Shown: positions 7,559-16,972 of the stretch, piece after piece
Position numbering within the stretch: position 1 is the stretch's first letter
How the letters are laid out: every line of letters begins with the position of its first letter
DNA from: Acidobacteriota bacterium
Lineage (GTDB): Bacteria; Acidobacteriota; Terriglobia; Terriglobales; SCQP01
NCBI GenBank assembly: GCA_021789895.1
Contig: JAJYIU010000018.1
Location: 1-64,000, forward strand
Direction of reading: 5' to 3'
Length of the DNA stretch: 64,000 bases
Notes under the pieces: model-generated
Told to the model about the DNA's origin: nothing
Seen by the model: the letters and a program-made list of their open reading frames with translations, nothing else
Databases searched by the model: none
Position numbers and translations under genes: made by a program

Positions 7559-10108
7559 TTAATTGCGCATCGCGACCCGGATGAGATCAGCATCGTATCC
7601 TGCAATTCTTTCCGGAATCCCCTTCGCAAGCTGCTTTGCCGTATAGAGCGTGGTCGTTTTACCCGGAAATGGACTTACATGATATCGCCCCGCCGGCAAT
7701 CGGAGCTTGAGCCGCCCCTCGACCGGATAGCCGAAATAGTTCATCAGCGCGACGATTTCGCTGGACCTGCCTACCAAATATTGAACTTGCAGTGTGGGGG
7801 AAGCAAACTGATTTGCGCCTTCAGTCTGTTCACTGTTTACGATCAGTCCTTCCACCGGCGTGTCAGGAACGAACTGCACCATGGGAACGATCCCATCCGC
7901 TTGCAGAAATTTCCTGATTAAGAAACGCAATTTCTTCAAGCTCGAGGACAGTACGGGTGCAGCCGAAGAGGTATAGGAATCGAGGCTGAAAGACAAGCGA
8001 AGAATCTTGCTCTGATCCGAAACCCAAATATGCTTATGCTTCTTGCGTCCAGCCACGGTGCGCGGGCGCGCGCCCAGAAGCCTTTGGATCGCTTGCCGGC
8101 GAGCTCCCTGCAAGCGGCGATTTTCGCCATCCCGCAGTGCCGGACGGCCATTGACCAGCAGACGTCCCCCTTGGGACAGATACGCTCGAATCACGGCACT
8201 CAATCCTGTTGGCCATACTCGCGCCTCATCGCCGACCACGAGCATGCGACATTGAGCCAATTCCGGCAGATTTCTTTCGGAGATGAAGCGGACGGGAATC
8301 TGTAGATCACGAAATAAAGCCGTTACTCCTGCCATCGGGGCGAGATTGACCCCATAAAGCGATGAGAGATCGGTGATCAAAATACCCACCGGAGCGGGAG
8401 GCATCCGAAGATGCTGCAGGGATGGCGCCAGCTGGGTCAGCAAGCGGTCGGTTTGCGCAACGTAGCGATACCAGGGCTGATTGGGCTGCATCGTCTGTCG
8501 ATCAAACAGGGACTGGTTCAGGGCAACATGTCTGCCACCAAAAGCCCAATAAGAGATGCCGGCGAAGGAACCGTGAAACACCTGCGCCACGGTCGAGGGC
8601 AGGGTTTGATCTTTGGTGTAATTCGATCCCCAGACGTGCATCGTTTGCACGACGGCCTTTCCATCATCCATGGCGATCTGGTCTAACAATGCCCCGCGGC
8701 TATCGTTGCTATCGCTGCCGATTCCCCGCGTCACCACATCCACCTCGGGCACCAGATCCCACCAGGAGGATAAAGAGCGCCAGTTGACCCCCCAATTATT
8801 GTGGGAACTGAGGTAGGTGTAGAGAGTCGGCCACACTGGATGATCAGGATCAACTTGATGAATCGAAACGTAAAGTTTATGGAAATAGTCTCGCAGCACG
8901 GACCGGCGAAAATGCTGCCAATCCGCAAAGCGCAGATCGAAGGCCTTACTTTTGGGCGACTTCACCGCCAACCAGGATGTATAACTTCGTTGCCATGCCT
9001 GATTCAGGGATGGCAACGATCCATATTTATGTTTTAGCCAACTCACAAAGCTGCGCTGGCAGGAGGAATCATAGCTGTACAGTTGGTAGTTTCCCGATGG
9101 CCAAGCGTACTCGTCGCCGGTATACCAGCCGAGCGTGGCGGGATTGGCTTTGAATGCCTGTACCACCTGAGATAAATACGCAGTCTGAGCTGATAACACC
9201 GCCGGGGCGCAAAATGAATCGGCCCAAGGGTGCTGCCGCCCATCCGCTCCTACCATGCGGTGCAAGGCCGGATTGAATGAAGCGTTCGCCGGAATCATTT
9301 GCAAATCCGGCATGGCAAAAAGCCCTCGGCTATAGGCCAGTTGTAATTGACGCCTCGATCCGTCGAAATCGTAGGCGTGGCGCCGTGGATTCCAATTTGC
9401 CTGCCAGGGGATGTCCACGGTATTGGCCGCCAGATCATCCCGCATATGATCGTAGAGTGAAACCAGTTTCGCCTCGCGCCCGGTATCCAGCCGAATGGAA
9501 TGTTCGTAAAAAAAACGGATGACGAATATCGGAGCGCCATTCACATAAAGCCGATGATTTCGCAGCCTGACGACATTGCCCTGTTCCCGCCCATAATGCA
9601 ACCATTTGAGAGCCGCCGCCCCCCTGGGGGTAGCTTGCAGACGGGTGGAAACAATGACCTGCGGCCGGAAGGGCGTCTCGCGAAAGGCGCGCCAAATGTT
9701 GGCGGAGATCACCTCGGGCGCGGTCATGCGCACCGGCACGAACCATTGTCGTACGCCATCGGAAATGGGGGTGGTGCCAAAATGCGAGGTTCGGCCGATA
9801 TACCACTGATAGACGATGGTTCTTCCGTCAGCGTCTCGAAGTCGCGTCGTCAGAAGCGCATGTCCATCCTGGGGGAGCCGGGTTAGATCGATGAGCGCGC
9901 TTTGAAAGGTCTGGTGTGTGAGCGCGCGTAACGAAGCCCCGGCCGCGCTTCTTTGTCCTGCTGGCACCGCGGGCGTTGCGGTCCCGGCTCGTCGAGCGTG
10001 GCTGACTGCGGCTGCGGCACCTGGCGGAGGGAGGGGCGGAACGGTTCTGGCGCCTTTCGCCTGCAGCCCCCCGAGCAGCCCGGCCAACAGGATTATGATT
10101 GTCCGCAT
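7559..10108 (-). CDS. Secreted GH42-like (clan GH-A) glycoside hydrolase, putative
   Basis: The 849-residue protein starts with a hydrophobic signal segment (residues 1-17). Residues about 150-560 look like a TIM barrel. GWYTGDEYAWP resembles the acid/base strand of beta-galactosidase-type enzymes (D-E-Y). KHKYGSLPSLNQAW is typical of GH42-type sequences between barrel strands. Residues about 580-700 (VGILITDLSS, GGRLLVNG) resemble the GH42 trimerisation/GATase-like domain. I could not find a clear nucleophile Glu, so activity is uncertain. It lies 36 bp after the SBBP gene and 2 bp before an SDR gene, and probably attacks a glycan before uptake by the island TonB receptor. Confidence 0.65.
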   Translation of the reverse strand: MRTIIILLAGLLGGLQAKGARTVPPLPPPGAAAAVSHARRAGTATPAVPAGQRSAAGASLRALTHQTFQSALIDLTRLPQDGHALLTTRLRDADGRTIVYQWYIGRTSHFGTTPISDGVRQWFVPVRMTAPEVISANIWRAFRETPFRPQVIVSTRLQATPRGAAALKWLHYGREQGNVVRLRNHRLYVNGAPIFVIRFFYEHSIRLDTGREAKLVSLYDHMRDDLAANTVDIPWQANWNPRRHAYDFDGSRRQLQLAYSRGLFAMPDLQMIPANASFNPALHRMVGADGRQHPWADSFCAPAVLSAQTAYLSQVVQAFKANPATLGWYTGDEYAWPSGNYQLYSYDSSCQRSFVSWLKHKYGSLPSLNQAWQRSYTSWLAVKSPKSKAFDLRFADWQHFRRSVLRDYFHKLYVSIHQVDPDHPVWPTLYTYLSSHNNWGVNWRSLSSWWDLVPEVDVVTRGIGSDSNDSRGALLDQIAMDDGKAVVQTMHVWGSNYTKDQTLPSTVAQVFHGSFAGISYWAFGGRHVALNQSLFDRQTMQPNQPWYRYVAQTDRLLTQLAPSLQHLRMPPAPVGILITDLSSLYGVNLAPMAGVTALFRDLQIPVRFISERNLPELAQCRMLVVGDEARVWPTGLSAVIRAYLSQGGRLLVNGRPALRDGENRRLQGARRQAIQRLLGARPRTVAGRKKHKHIWVSDQSKILRLSFSLDSYTSSAAPVLSSSLKKLRFLIRKFLQADGIVPMVQFVPDTPVEGLIVNSEQTEGANQFASPTLQVQYLVGRSSEIVALMNYFGYPVEGRLKLRLPAGRYHVSPFPGKTTTLYTAKQLAKGIPERIAGYDADLIRVAMRN

Positions 10109-10144
10109 TCGTATTTCAGCCCATCAAGTCCGGAGCATGCGTTT

Positions 10145-13100
10145 TTACTTGACCACAAGCGTCAGTGATTGCGTGTGGCTCAGTTTGGTGCCTTGGGCCG
10201 TGCCGACAATTTGCAGATGATAGATCCCGGCCGGAGTTCCCGGCGGCAACTTCACCGAGCATCCGGTCGCGCTAACCAGCAACAAGAGCCATGGGACAAG
10301 CCATACGATCCTTGCGGCGAGACGAGGAACACGGCGCCTACGGGCTGGACAAAATACAAATCTGATTTCTATACCGAGCGCAACCAACAACGATGCAATC
10401 CAAAGCCATCGCGAGCGCGGGCTGGATGGCCACGTCGGCGGTGGCGGAACCACACTGTGCCGATACATCGTCGTAACCGTAATGTCGGCATCGGCATTAG
10501 CGTTGCCGCTCAGCGAGAATTGAGCGGGCAATGCCGAGCAGGTCCCGGCCTGGGGAGCTCCGCTACAACTCAAAGCGATCGTCCCGTTGAATGCAGACAT
10601 CGGTTGGAATACCAAACCGAAATCAGCAGAGCTTCCAGCGTTGATGGTAACGGTGGGAGTACTCCCTGCACTCAGATTCATGTTGAAATCGGACCCCGTT
10701 CCCATAAGCGCGATCGTTTGCGGGCTGCCCGCGGCATTGTCGCTGAGGCTAAGCGTTCCGCTACGCGCGCCCACCGTTGTGGGGGTGAAGGAGACGTTAA
10801 TTGTGCAGCTAGCCTGTGCGGTCAGACTGGCGCCGCAATTATTCGTTTCCGAGAAGTCGCCTGATGTGCTAATAGCGGTAATCGTCAATGCAGCGCTTTG
10901 CGCGTTGGTCAAAGTTACCGTTTTCGCCGAACTGGTGCTGGTCACTACCTGCGCACCAAACGACAGGGTAGTCGGCGAGATTTCAACCGAGCTTCCCGAT
11001 CCGGAGAGGGGCACAGTTTGCGGACTGCCCAGTGCATTGTCGCTAATGGTCAGGGTGCCAGACTTTGTGCCTACACTTGTGGGAGTAAAGGTTACATTGA
11101 TGGTGCAACTGGCGCCAGGGGCCACAACATTACCCGAGCAGTTGTCCGTTTCCGCGTAATCTCCGGAAACGCTGACACCGGTAATGCCCAAACCTGCACT
11201 TCCGCTGTCGGTCACCGTCACGGTTTGAGCATTGCTGGTTGTTCCGATAATTTGTGGCCCGAAACTCAAACTGCTGGGCGATATCGCGACAGCCGGCAGA
11301 CTGGGAGGGACTTTCACGACAAAGGCATCCGGAGTCCCTGGAGAACTTGGCTCGTAAACGCCCGTAGTGGTCGGAAAATCAGATGCCGAAGTCGTGCCGG
11401 TCAAATAGGCGGCACCGCTGCTGTCGACGGCAAGGCTATTGCCGGAGGTCGTTCCCTTCGTGCCGCCAAGATAGCTGGAAAGATTCAGGACGTCGCCGGT
11501 GGAATCAAGTTCTGAAACGAAGCTATCCGCATTGCCCGTATAGCTGGCTTGAAAGGCGTTGGACGTCACCGGAAAATCGCTAGATTGGGTTTGCCCGGTT
11601 ACGTACATATTTCCACCGCTGTCAACCGCGATGGCGTTGCAGATATCTCCGCCGCTACCGCCCAAATAGGTGGAATAGGTCATGCTGGCCGCACCTGGAG
11701 GAAATTTAGTAATGAAGCAAGTACCGTTTCCTCCCGAGGCATTTTTCGCCTGCAGCGCGTTCGTCGTGATGGGAAAATCAGATGAGACAGTCAAGCCGGC
11801 CAGATATGCGTTTCCATTATCATCGACAGCCACGCCCTCGCCAATTTCACCCCCGCTGCCGCCTAAGTAAGTGGAATCAACCAGGCCGCTGCCACTCGCG
11901 TTTAGTTCGGTTAAAAAGGTGCTGAAGCCACTTGCCGGCAAGGTGGTATCGAATGCGCCGGCGGTGACGGGGAAATTCGATGAGGTAGTCCAACCGGTGA
12001 CGTAGGCGTTCCCGGCATTATCGACGGCAACACTGTCGATTTTCTCATTACCGCTACCACCCAGATAGGTAGAATACACATACGCCGTCGCCGTCGGATT
12101 CAGCTTGGTGATGAAGCCATCCCAGGTTGCGCCACCAAAGCCAGCTTGAAAGGCACCAGTAGTAACAGGATATCCGCCGGAGGTTCGGCCGGCAATAAAA
12201 GCGTCGCCTTGACTATCCAAGGCGAGACCTTCGCCAATATCGGTGCCGCCGCCGCCCAGATAAGTACTATAAATCAACGAAGACCCGTCAGAGCTGATTT
12301 TAGACACATAACGATCGGTGCCGCCGGAATATGAGCCATCCACCACGCCGCTGGTTACGGGAAAATCAATCGAGCCGGTTTGCCCGCTGATATAAGCGTT
12401 GCCCGAACTATCGATCGCGATATTGCTGCCGGTGTTCGCGCCGGCAAAGCCCTGTGCGGTGCTGCCCCCCAAATAGGTGGAGTAAAGCAGGGTCGAGCCA
12501 TCGGCGCTTAGTTTTGTGACAAAGGCATCGCTGCCTCCGCCCGGATATGTAGTTTTGTAGGCGCCGGAGGTAACGGGGAAATCTGTCGAGGTGGTCGTTC
12601 CCACTATGTAAACGTTGCCGTTCGTATCCACAGTGATTCCGTTTCCATTGTCACTCCCGCTACCGCCCAGATAAGTCGCATACACCAGGGTTGGATCAAT
12701 TACCAACATTTGCCGGTGATTGTAAGCAGCGACCTGCAAGCCGACATTGCCATCTCTCGCCAGGTAGTAGGCGGCGGGAATCCACTGCTTGCGTCCGTGG
12801 CTTATCTGATAAGCGCGCGGGCGCATCAGCCAAAATTCACCCGTGCGCTGCGAGAGGACCAGATCGCCATGCTGATCGAGCCGCGGACGACCGCCCAATC
12901 GCAGGCGAATCCGGTTTATCTGCGAGCCCGGATGCAAGAGGAAGTCGGCCTCCAGGCGGCCGGTATGCCCATAATATTTAAGATCAATACCGGGATAGAT
13001 ATTTCTGCACAGCACCGTGCTGTACATAGGAATTCGGGTGTGCCATAGATGGGGATTATTTCCGATAAAATAATTTGCCCACCCCGGCAACCGATTCCTT

Positions 13101-13474
13101 GACGTCAAGCGGGCATTGGGATTGGCCCGCTCAAGCTGCGCCTGGAGAATATGATCAGAGGACATGACTGCATTTGGACCGGCGCTTTGCGCTAAGATCG
13201 CCAGTTTGCTTTCTGCAAGGAAGACGGTATAGCCCTGACCGCGGGCTAGAAAACGGATATTCGGACGCGCTTGGCCCACATTTTTTTCAAACGCCAGGGG
13301 CAGTGCGCTTAAATACGGCTGTCGCCGCGTAGGGGCACGCAACCGCCGCGCGCGGGGGGAAAGGAAAGCTCGGATCGCGACGCCATGCTTGGCGAGACGA
13401 TTCCTTCCGGGCATGCCCAGAACTGTAGAGCAACCTAGTCCGATGATCAGCAGATATCGCCTGCGTGTGCGCAT
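10145..13474 (-). CDS. SBBP beta-propeller repeat protein with HYDIN-like domains
   Basis: A 1109-residue exported protein with a basic and hydrophobic N-terminus. An N-terminal module (about 50-240, with FEKNVGQ and RFLARGQGYTVFL) precedes around ten SBBP repeats (about 260-705), each with STYLGGSG and GNAYVTG strings. Two choice-of-anchor-D/HYDIN-like repeats follow (LSFGPQIIGTTS, LSFGAQVVTSTS). The C-terminus has two hydrophobic segments around a basic stretch (RRRRVPR). Such proteins are common in acidobacteria; the role is unknown, perhaps surface binding. GGAGGG eight bases upstream supports the start. It sits between the TonB receptor and the GH42-like gene. Confidence 0.85.
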   Translation of the reverse strand: MRTRRRYLLIIGLGCSTVLGMPGRNRLAKHGVAIRAFLSPRARRLRAPTRRQPYLSALPLAFEKNVGQARPNIRFLARGQGYTVFLAESKLAILAQSAGPNAVMSSDHILQAQLERANPNARLTSRNRLPGWANYFIGNNPHLWHTRIPMYSTVLCRNIYPGIDLKYYGHTGRLEADFLLHPGSQINRIRLRLGGRPRLDQHGDLVLSQRTGEFWLMRPRAYQISHGRKQWIPAAYYLARDGNVGLQVAAYNHRQMLVIDPTLVYATYLGGSGSDNGNGITVDTNGNVYIVGTTTSTDFPVTSGAYKTTYPGGGSDAFVTKLSADGSTLLYSTYLGGSTAQGFAGANTGSNIAIDSSGNAYISGQTGSIDFPVTSGVVDGSYSGGTDRYVSKISSDGSSLIYSTYLGGGGTDIGEGLALDSQGDAFIAGRTSGGYPVTTGAFQAGFGGATWDGFITKLNPTATAYVYSTYLGGSGNEKIDSVAVDNAGNAYVTGWTTSSNFPVTAGAFDTTLPASGFSTFLTELNASGSGLVDSTYLGGSGGEIGEGVAVDDNGNAYLAGLTVSSDFPITTNALQAKNASGGNGTCFITKFPPGAASMTYSTYLGGSGGDICNAIAVDSGGNMYVTGQTQSSDFPVTSNAFQASYTGNADSFVSELDSTGDVLNLSSYLGGTKGTTSGNSLAVDSSGAAYLTGTTSASDFPTTTGVYEPSSPGTPDAFVVKVPPSLPAVAISPSSLSFGPQIIGTTSNAQTVTVTDSGSAGLGITGVSVSGDYAETDNCSGNVVAPGASCTINVTFTPTSVGTKSGTLTISDNALGSPQTVPLSGSGSSVEISPTTLSFGAQVVTSTSSAKTVTLTNAQSAALTITAISTSGDFSETNNCGASLTAQASCTINVSFTPTTVGARSGTLSLSDNAAGSPQTIALMGTGSDFNMNLSAGSTPTVTINAGSSADFGLVFQPMSAFNGTIALSCSGAPQAGTCSALPAQFSLSGNANADADITVTTMYRHSVVPPPPTWPSSPRSRWLWIASLLVALGIEIRFVFCPARRRRVPRLAARIVWLVPWLLLLVSATGCSVKLPPGTPAGIYHLQIVGTAQGTKLSHTQSLTLVVK

Positions 13475-13531
13475 AATGCCCTCCGCAACTGGAGCACTCT
13501 ATCCAGGCCGCTTGGCCGGCCTGCTTCCACC

Positions 13532-16500
13532 CTAAAAGTTCAGCCTCATGCCTATTTGAAGATCGCGTCCATCCCTGGCTCCCATCACGGAACCATAGGA
13601 GCCGGTTCCGATACTGGCGTTGACGCCGATGAAATTTGGATGGTTCAAGGCATTGAACACATCCACTCGGAATAGACCATCAATGCGTTCCGTGAAATGG
13701 ATATCACGGATGAGCGAAAAATCTAAACCATAAAGACCCGGACCAAGAATAAAATCACGTGGGATGTCATCCAGTTGGCCCGGTGCCGGAGTGATAATAC
13801 AGTTAGTATTGAAGAAGTGAGTTGGCGTGCGCTGGCTTGCCGGTAATGTGCATTTCTGCCCGGTTACACTCACGCCCTGAGCCCCAGGATATTGCGGGCT
13901 GCCACCCTGCAGCGTCAGAATTCCTGCTAAATCCCAATTCGAAATAACGTGTTTGACCGCAGATGGCGCGTTGGGGAAAACTGTCTTCCCGAATGGCAGG
14001 TTATAGTCGCCACTGGCGTGGAATGCTTGCTCCAGATCCATGGCGCATCGCGCCCGAGTTACTCCGGGATACAATTGTTGTAGAGCCAGAGTATTATCTT
14101 CGACATCGCTGGTTGCTGAAGCGGTATCAATACATTTGGACCAGGTATAGGTTCCCTCAAAATATAGACCATGTCGCGTGCGTTGCTCTACCCGCGCCTG
14201 AAGAGCGTTATAATTGGCAAAACCGTTGCCCAGATATTCCCAGAAGGCGCCATAGTTAGGTATGGGTGGGGCAAAATTCTTGGCCCCCATGTTCATGACA
14301 AACTGACGCGATAGCTTTTGCGACTGCGAGCCCACGAAGGCCAACTGCGCCACCAATCCCGGCCCCATTTGACGCTCGATGTTGAGGTTGTATTGCATCG
14401 TATATCCATTCCGGATGCGTGGGTCGATGCCGAACATGGCAGTATGTGGGTTGATCAGGCTTACCCCCGGAGCAAATCCAAACCCATTGGCGAAGGGGTG
14501 ATTGGGCAGGCTGCTCTGGTAGCCAAAACCGGGGATCGCCGTAGCGGTCGGCGAATCCCAATAGGCGGTAACCACGTCCTCCGCGATTGAAAACGGCGCA
14601 TTGGCGCCGAGCAGGGCAATGCTCCTCTCCGGCGCCTCATTCCGAAAAACGCCGAAAGCCGAACGGATCACCGTCTTGGAATTGAGCGACCAGGCCAAGC
14701 CTAGGCGCGGCGCAAATTCATTCCGTTGCGGCACCGTCAACCCGGCGCCCAATTGCTCTCCTTCATAAACCGGACTCCCACCCGCGCCAAAATAGGCGAT
14801 GCTACCGCCGCTGGGACCAAATAAAGGCCAAGCATTGGCCAAATTCGGCACCACCTCCGGCTTCAATTGGCCTGCTGCATTGCTGGCGAAATTGTAAAAC
14901 GTATCCACCGGCAAGATTTGGATGGGTTGGTTGTACTCCCAACGCAAGCCAAGATTCAAGGTCAGCTTGTGGCTCACTTGCCAACTGTCATCACCATAGA
15001 GCGCGAACGCATTATAGCGGCTGTAAAGCGGGGCATCGGTAAATTTGCGGGTAGTAAAGGTGGGGAAACCCAACAGAAAATCAGCCCATGAATTTCCCCC
15101 CGGCTGACTATATTCAATGCCGTTGGCATTGGCCGGGGCTGTTCCCAGCCCCTGAAAGCCGAACGAGCCACGCGAAGCCTGGTTATTGATGGTACGAAAT
15201 CGGGTATAGCGAAAGTCAACGCCGAACAGCACCGTATGCGAGCCGGCAATCCAGGTCAGATTATTAATCCCTTGCAGCACATTGTCCTTATAACTGTCGG
15301 ACCCGGCGCCGTCACCCGGCGCGCCCGCGTTGTACCAGAGCCCACCCTCACCTTCCAGAATGAACTGCGGCAGTCCCGGATCGTTTTGCTGCGCTTGGGG
15401 AAGACCAATATCGAGAATATTGGCGGGCCAAAAGGCCTTCGCCGCCGACAGGCCGCTTCCATTGAAGTTTCTAACATTGTCGCGAATGAACCCTAAACGC
15501 AAGTTGTCAATCAGATGAGAGTTCAGCGTGTAATCCAGGTTGTAGGCTAAATTTTGCGCCGCATCGTCAGATAAGGCTACTCGGCCGGGAATATATTCCG
15601 GAGTGATAGCGGGCATGTCATTGTACATATAGCGTCCAAACATGCTCACCTTGCTGCCGAGAGTTTTATCCACTCGCGCATCGTATTCGTTGGAATTTAG
15701 AGTGGCCGCAGCGGTATTGATATAGTTAAGCCCCGTTCCAGGCAAATTGGGATTCGGCATGGTTGCGGCCAAGGCGGCGATCGCGGGAGGAATCATGCTC
15801 GAAGGAATTATATTCCCCGGAAAAGGCTGGCGATCGGCAACGGTAATGCCTTGACCATTGGTTCCAGTCTCTGGGTTGTAGATCGTATCAAGTTGGCCCT
15901 TAAACTGTCCGCTGGTGTAATACGTTTGCGAAAAATTGCCCATCCGCTCTAAGCTTGTCGGCACGTGGCTGACATTGCTGACCGATTTGGCCTGGCGCAC
16001 GCCTTCATAACTAAAGTAGAAAAACGCATGATTTTTCCTGCCATCGTAAGCACCTGGAAAGAGAATAGGGCCGCCGAAATCCAACCCGAAATCATTGCGC
16101 CGATAGGGAGGGACCGGGCCCGCCGGCGCAAAGAAATTCCGCGCATTGAGTACGTCATTATGCAAGTAATCGAAAACTGAACCATGATAATTGCGCGTGC
16201 CCGATTGGGTGATCACGTCAATTTGCCCGCCCGCATAACGCCCGTATTGCGCGCCGTAGCCGTTAGTGATCACATTGAATTGCTTGATGGCATCCAGAGG
16301 GGGCGAGAGCGAAACACTGGCAAAATTCGGGTTGACATCGCTGATGCCATCGAGTGTAAAGTTATTGGCTTCCGGGCGGCTGCCGCTTAAAGTTAATCCT
16401 GAAATTCCGCCGCGCCCGCTTTCCGTGAATCCTGCCCCGGGGGCCATGATCGCCAACTGCTCGAAATTGCGTAAATACAGCGGCAGCTCCATGATTTGTT

Positions 16501-16912
16501 TATGCTCGATAACAAATCCCATCGAGGCATTTTGGGTTTCTAAAACAGGCGTGGAAAGCACTCTTACGGTTTGAATCCGAGTGCCCAGCAACAAGCGGAC
16601 CGATTCCTTCACCACATCCCCGACCCGCAGGTGAATTGGACTGATACTCAGCGTTCGAAAGCCGCGGGCTTGCACCTGGAGGGAATACTGCCCGGGTAGA
16701 AGATAGACGAAACTGAATCGGCCCTGGCGATTGGTTGTCGATTGCACACCCACGCCAGTGGCGAGGTTAACCAAGTGCAACTGCGCCAGGGGAACTGCAG
16801 CCCCGCTGGGATCGTGAACCGTGCCGACGATGCGCGCGGTCAACCCCTGCGCGATCGCAAGACTCGAGCTGAGCATGAGCCAAGCAGCGGTCTTCAGTAT
16901 GTTGCGAAACAT
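13532..16912 (-). CDS. TonB-dependent receptor, Oar-like, with carboxypeptidase-regulatory domain
   Basis: A 1126-residue outer-membrane protein. It has a signal peptide (1-22), a CarboxypepD_reg domain (GTVHDPSGAAVPLAQ, about 30-110), a plug domain (IMELPLYLRNFEQL and GISGLTLSGSRPEANNFTLDG) and a long beta-barrel. The barrel ends in an aromatic residue (MRLNF), as expected for outer-membrane insertion. GGAGAAG precedes the ATG. It lies 60 bp downstream of the aminotransferase gene in the leftward train and is probably the uptake gate for the island's oligomeric substrate. It is clearly diverged from the second receptor (34092-37478). Confidence 0.93.
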   Translation of the reverse strand: MFRNILKTAAWLMLSSSLAIAQGLTARIVGTVHDPSGAAVPLAQLHLVNLATGVGVQSTTNRQGRFSFVYLLPGQYSLQVQARGFRTLSISPIHLRVGDVVKESVRLLLGTRIQTVRVLSTPVLETQNASMGFVIEHKQIMELPLYLRNFEQLAIMAPGAGFTESGRGGISGLTLSGSRPEANNFTLDGISDVNPNFASVSLSPPLDAIKQFNVITNGYGAQYGRYAGGQIDVITQSGTRNYHGSVFDYLHNDVLNARNFFAPAGPVPPYRRNDFGLDFGGPILFPGAYDGRKNHAFFYFSYEGVRQAKSVSNVSHVPTSLERMGNFSQTYYTSGQFKGQLDTIYNPETGTNGQGITVADRQPFPGNIIPSSMIPPAIAALAATMPNPNLPGTGLNYINTAAATLNSNEYDARVDKTLGSKVSMFGRYMYNDMPAITPEYIPGRVALSDDAAQNLAYNLDYTLNSHLIDNLRLGFIRDNVRNFNGSGLSAAKAFWPANILDIGLPQAQQNDPGLPQFILEGEGGLWYNAGAPGDGAGSDSYKDNVLQGINNLTWIAGSHTVLFGVDFRYTRFRTINNQASRGSFGFQGLGTAPANANGIEYSQPGGNSWADFLLGFPTFTTRKFTDAPLYSRYNAFALYGDDSWQVSHKLTLNLGLRWEYNQPIQILPVDTFYNFASNAAGQLKPEVVPNLANAWPLFGPSGGSIAYFGAGGSPVYEGEQLGAGLTVPQRNEFAPRLGLAWSLNSKTVIRSAFGVFRNEAPERSIALLGANAPFSIAEDVVTAYWDSPTATAIPGFGYQSSLPNHPFANGFGFAPGVSLINPHTAMFGIDPRIRNGYTMQYNLNIERQMGPGLVAQLAFVGSQSQKLSRQFVMNMGAKNFAPPIPNYGAFWEYLGNGFANYNALQARVEQRTRHGLYFEGTYTWSKCIDTASATSDVEDNTLALQQLYPGVTRARCAMDLEQAFHASGDYNLPFGKTVFPNAPSAVKHVISNWDLAGILTLQGGSPQYPGAQGVSVTGQKCTLPASQRTPTHFFNTNCIITPAPGQLDDIPRDFILGPGLYGLDFSLIRDIHFTERIDGLFRVDVFNALNHPNFIGVNASIGTGSYGSVMGARDGRDLQIGMRLNF

Positions 16913-16972
16913 AAGCGTCTTCTCCTACCGAGCAACTCGTTTCTGACCTGCCCGGCTATGATGCCGGGCTCG

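Noticed and set aside
11300-12700. Periodic DNA similarity suggesting a tandem or CRISPR-like array
   Set aside because: The period follows the SBBP protein repeats of the gene at 10145-13474; there are no short identical repeats with unique spacers.
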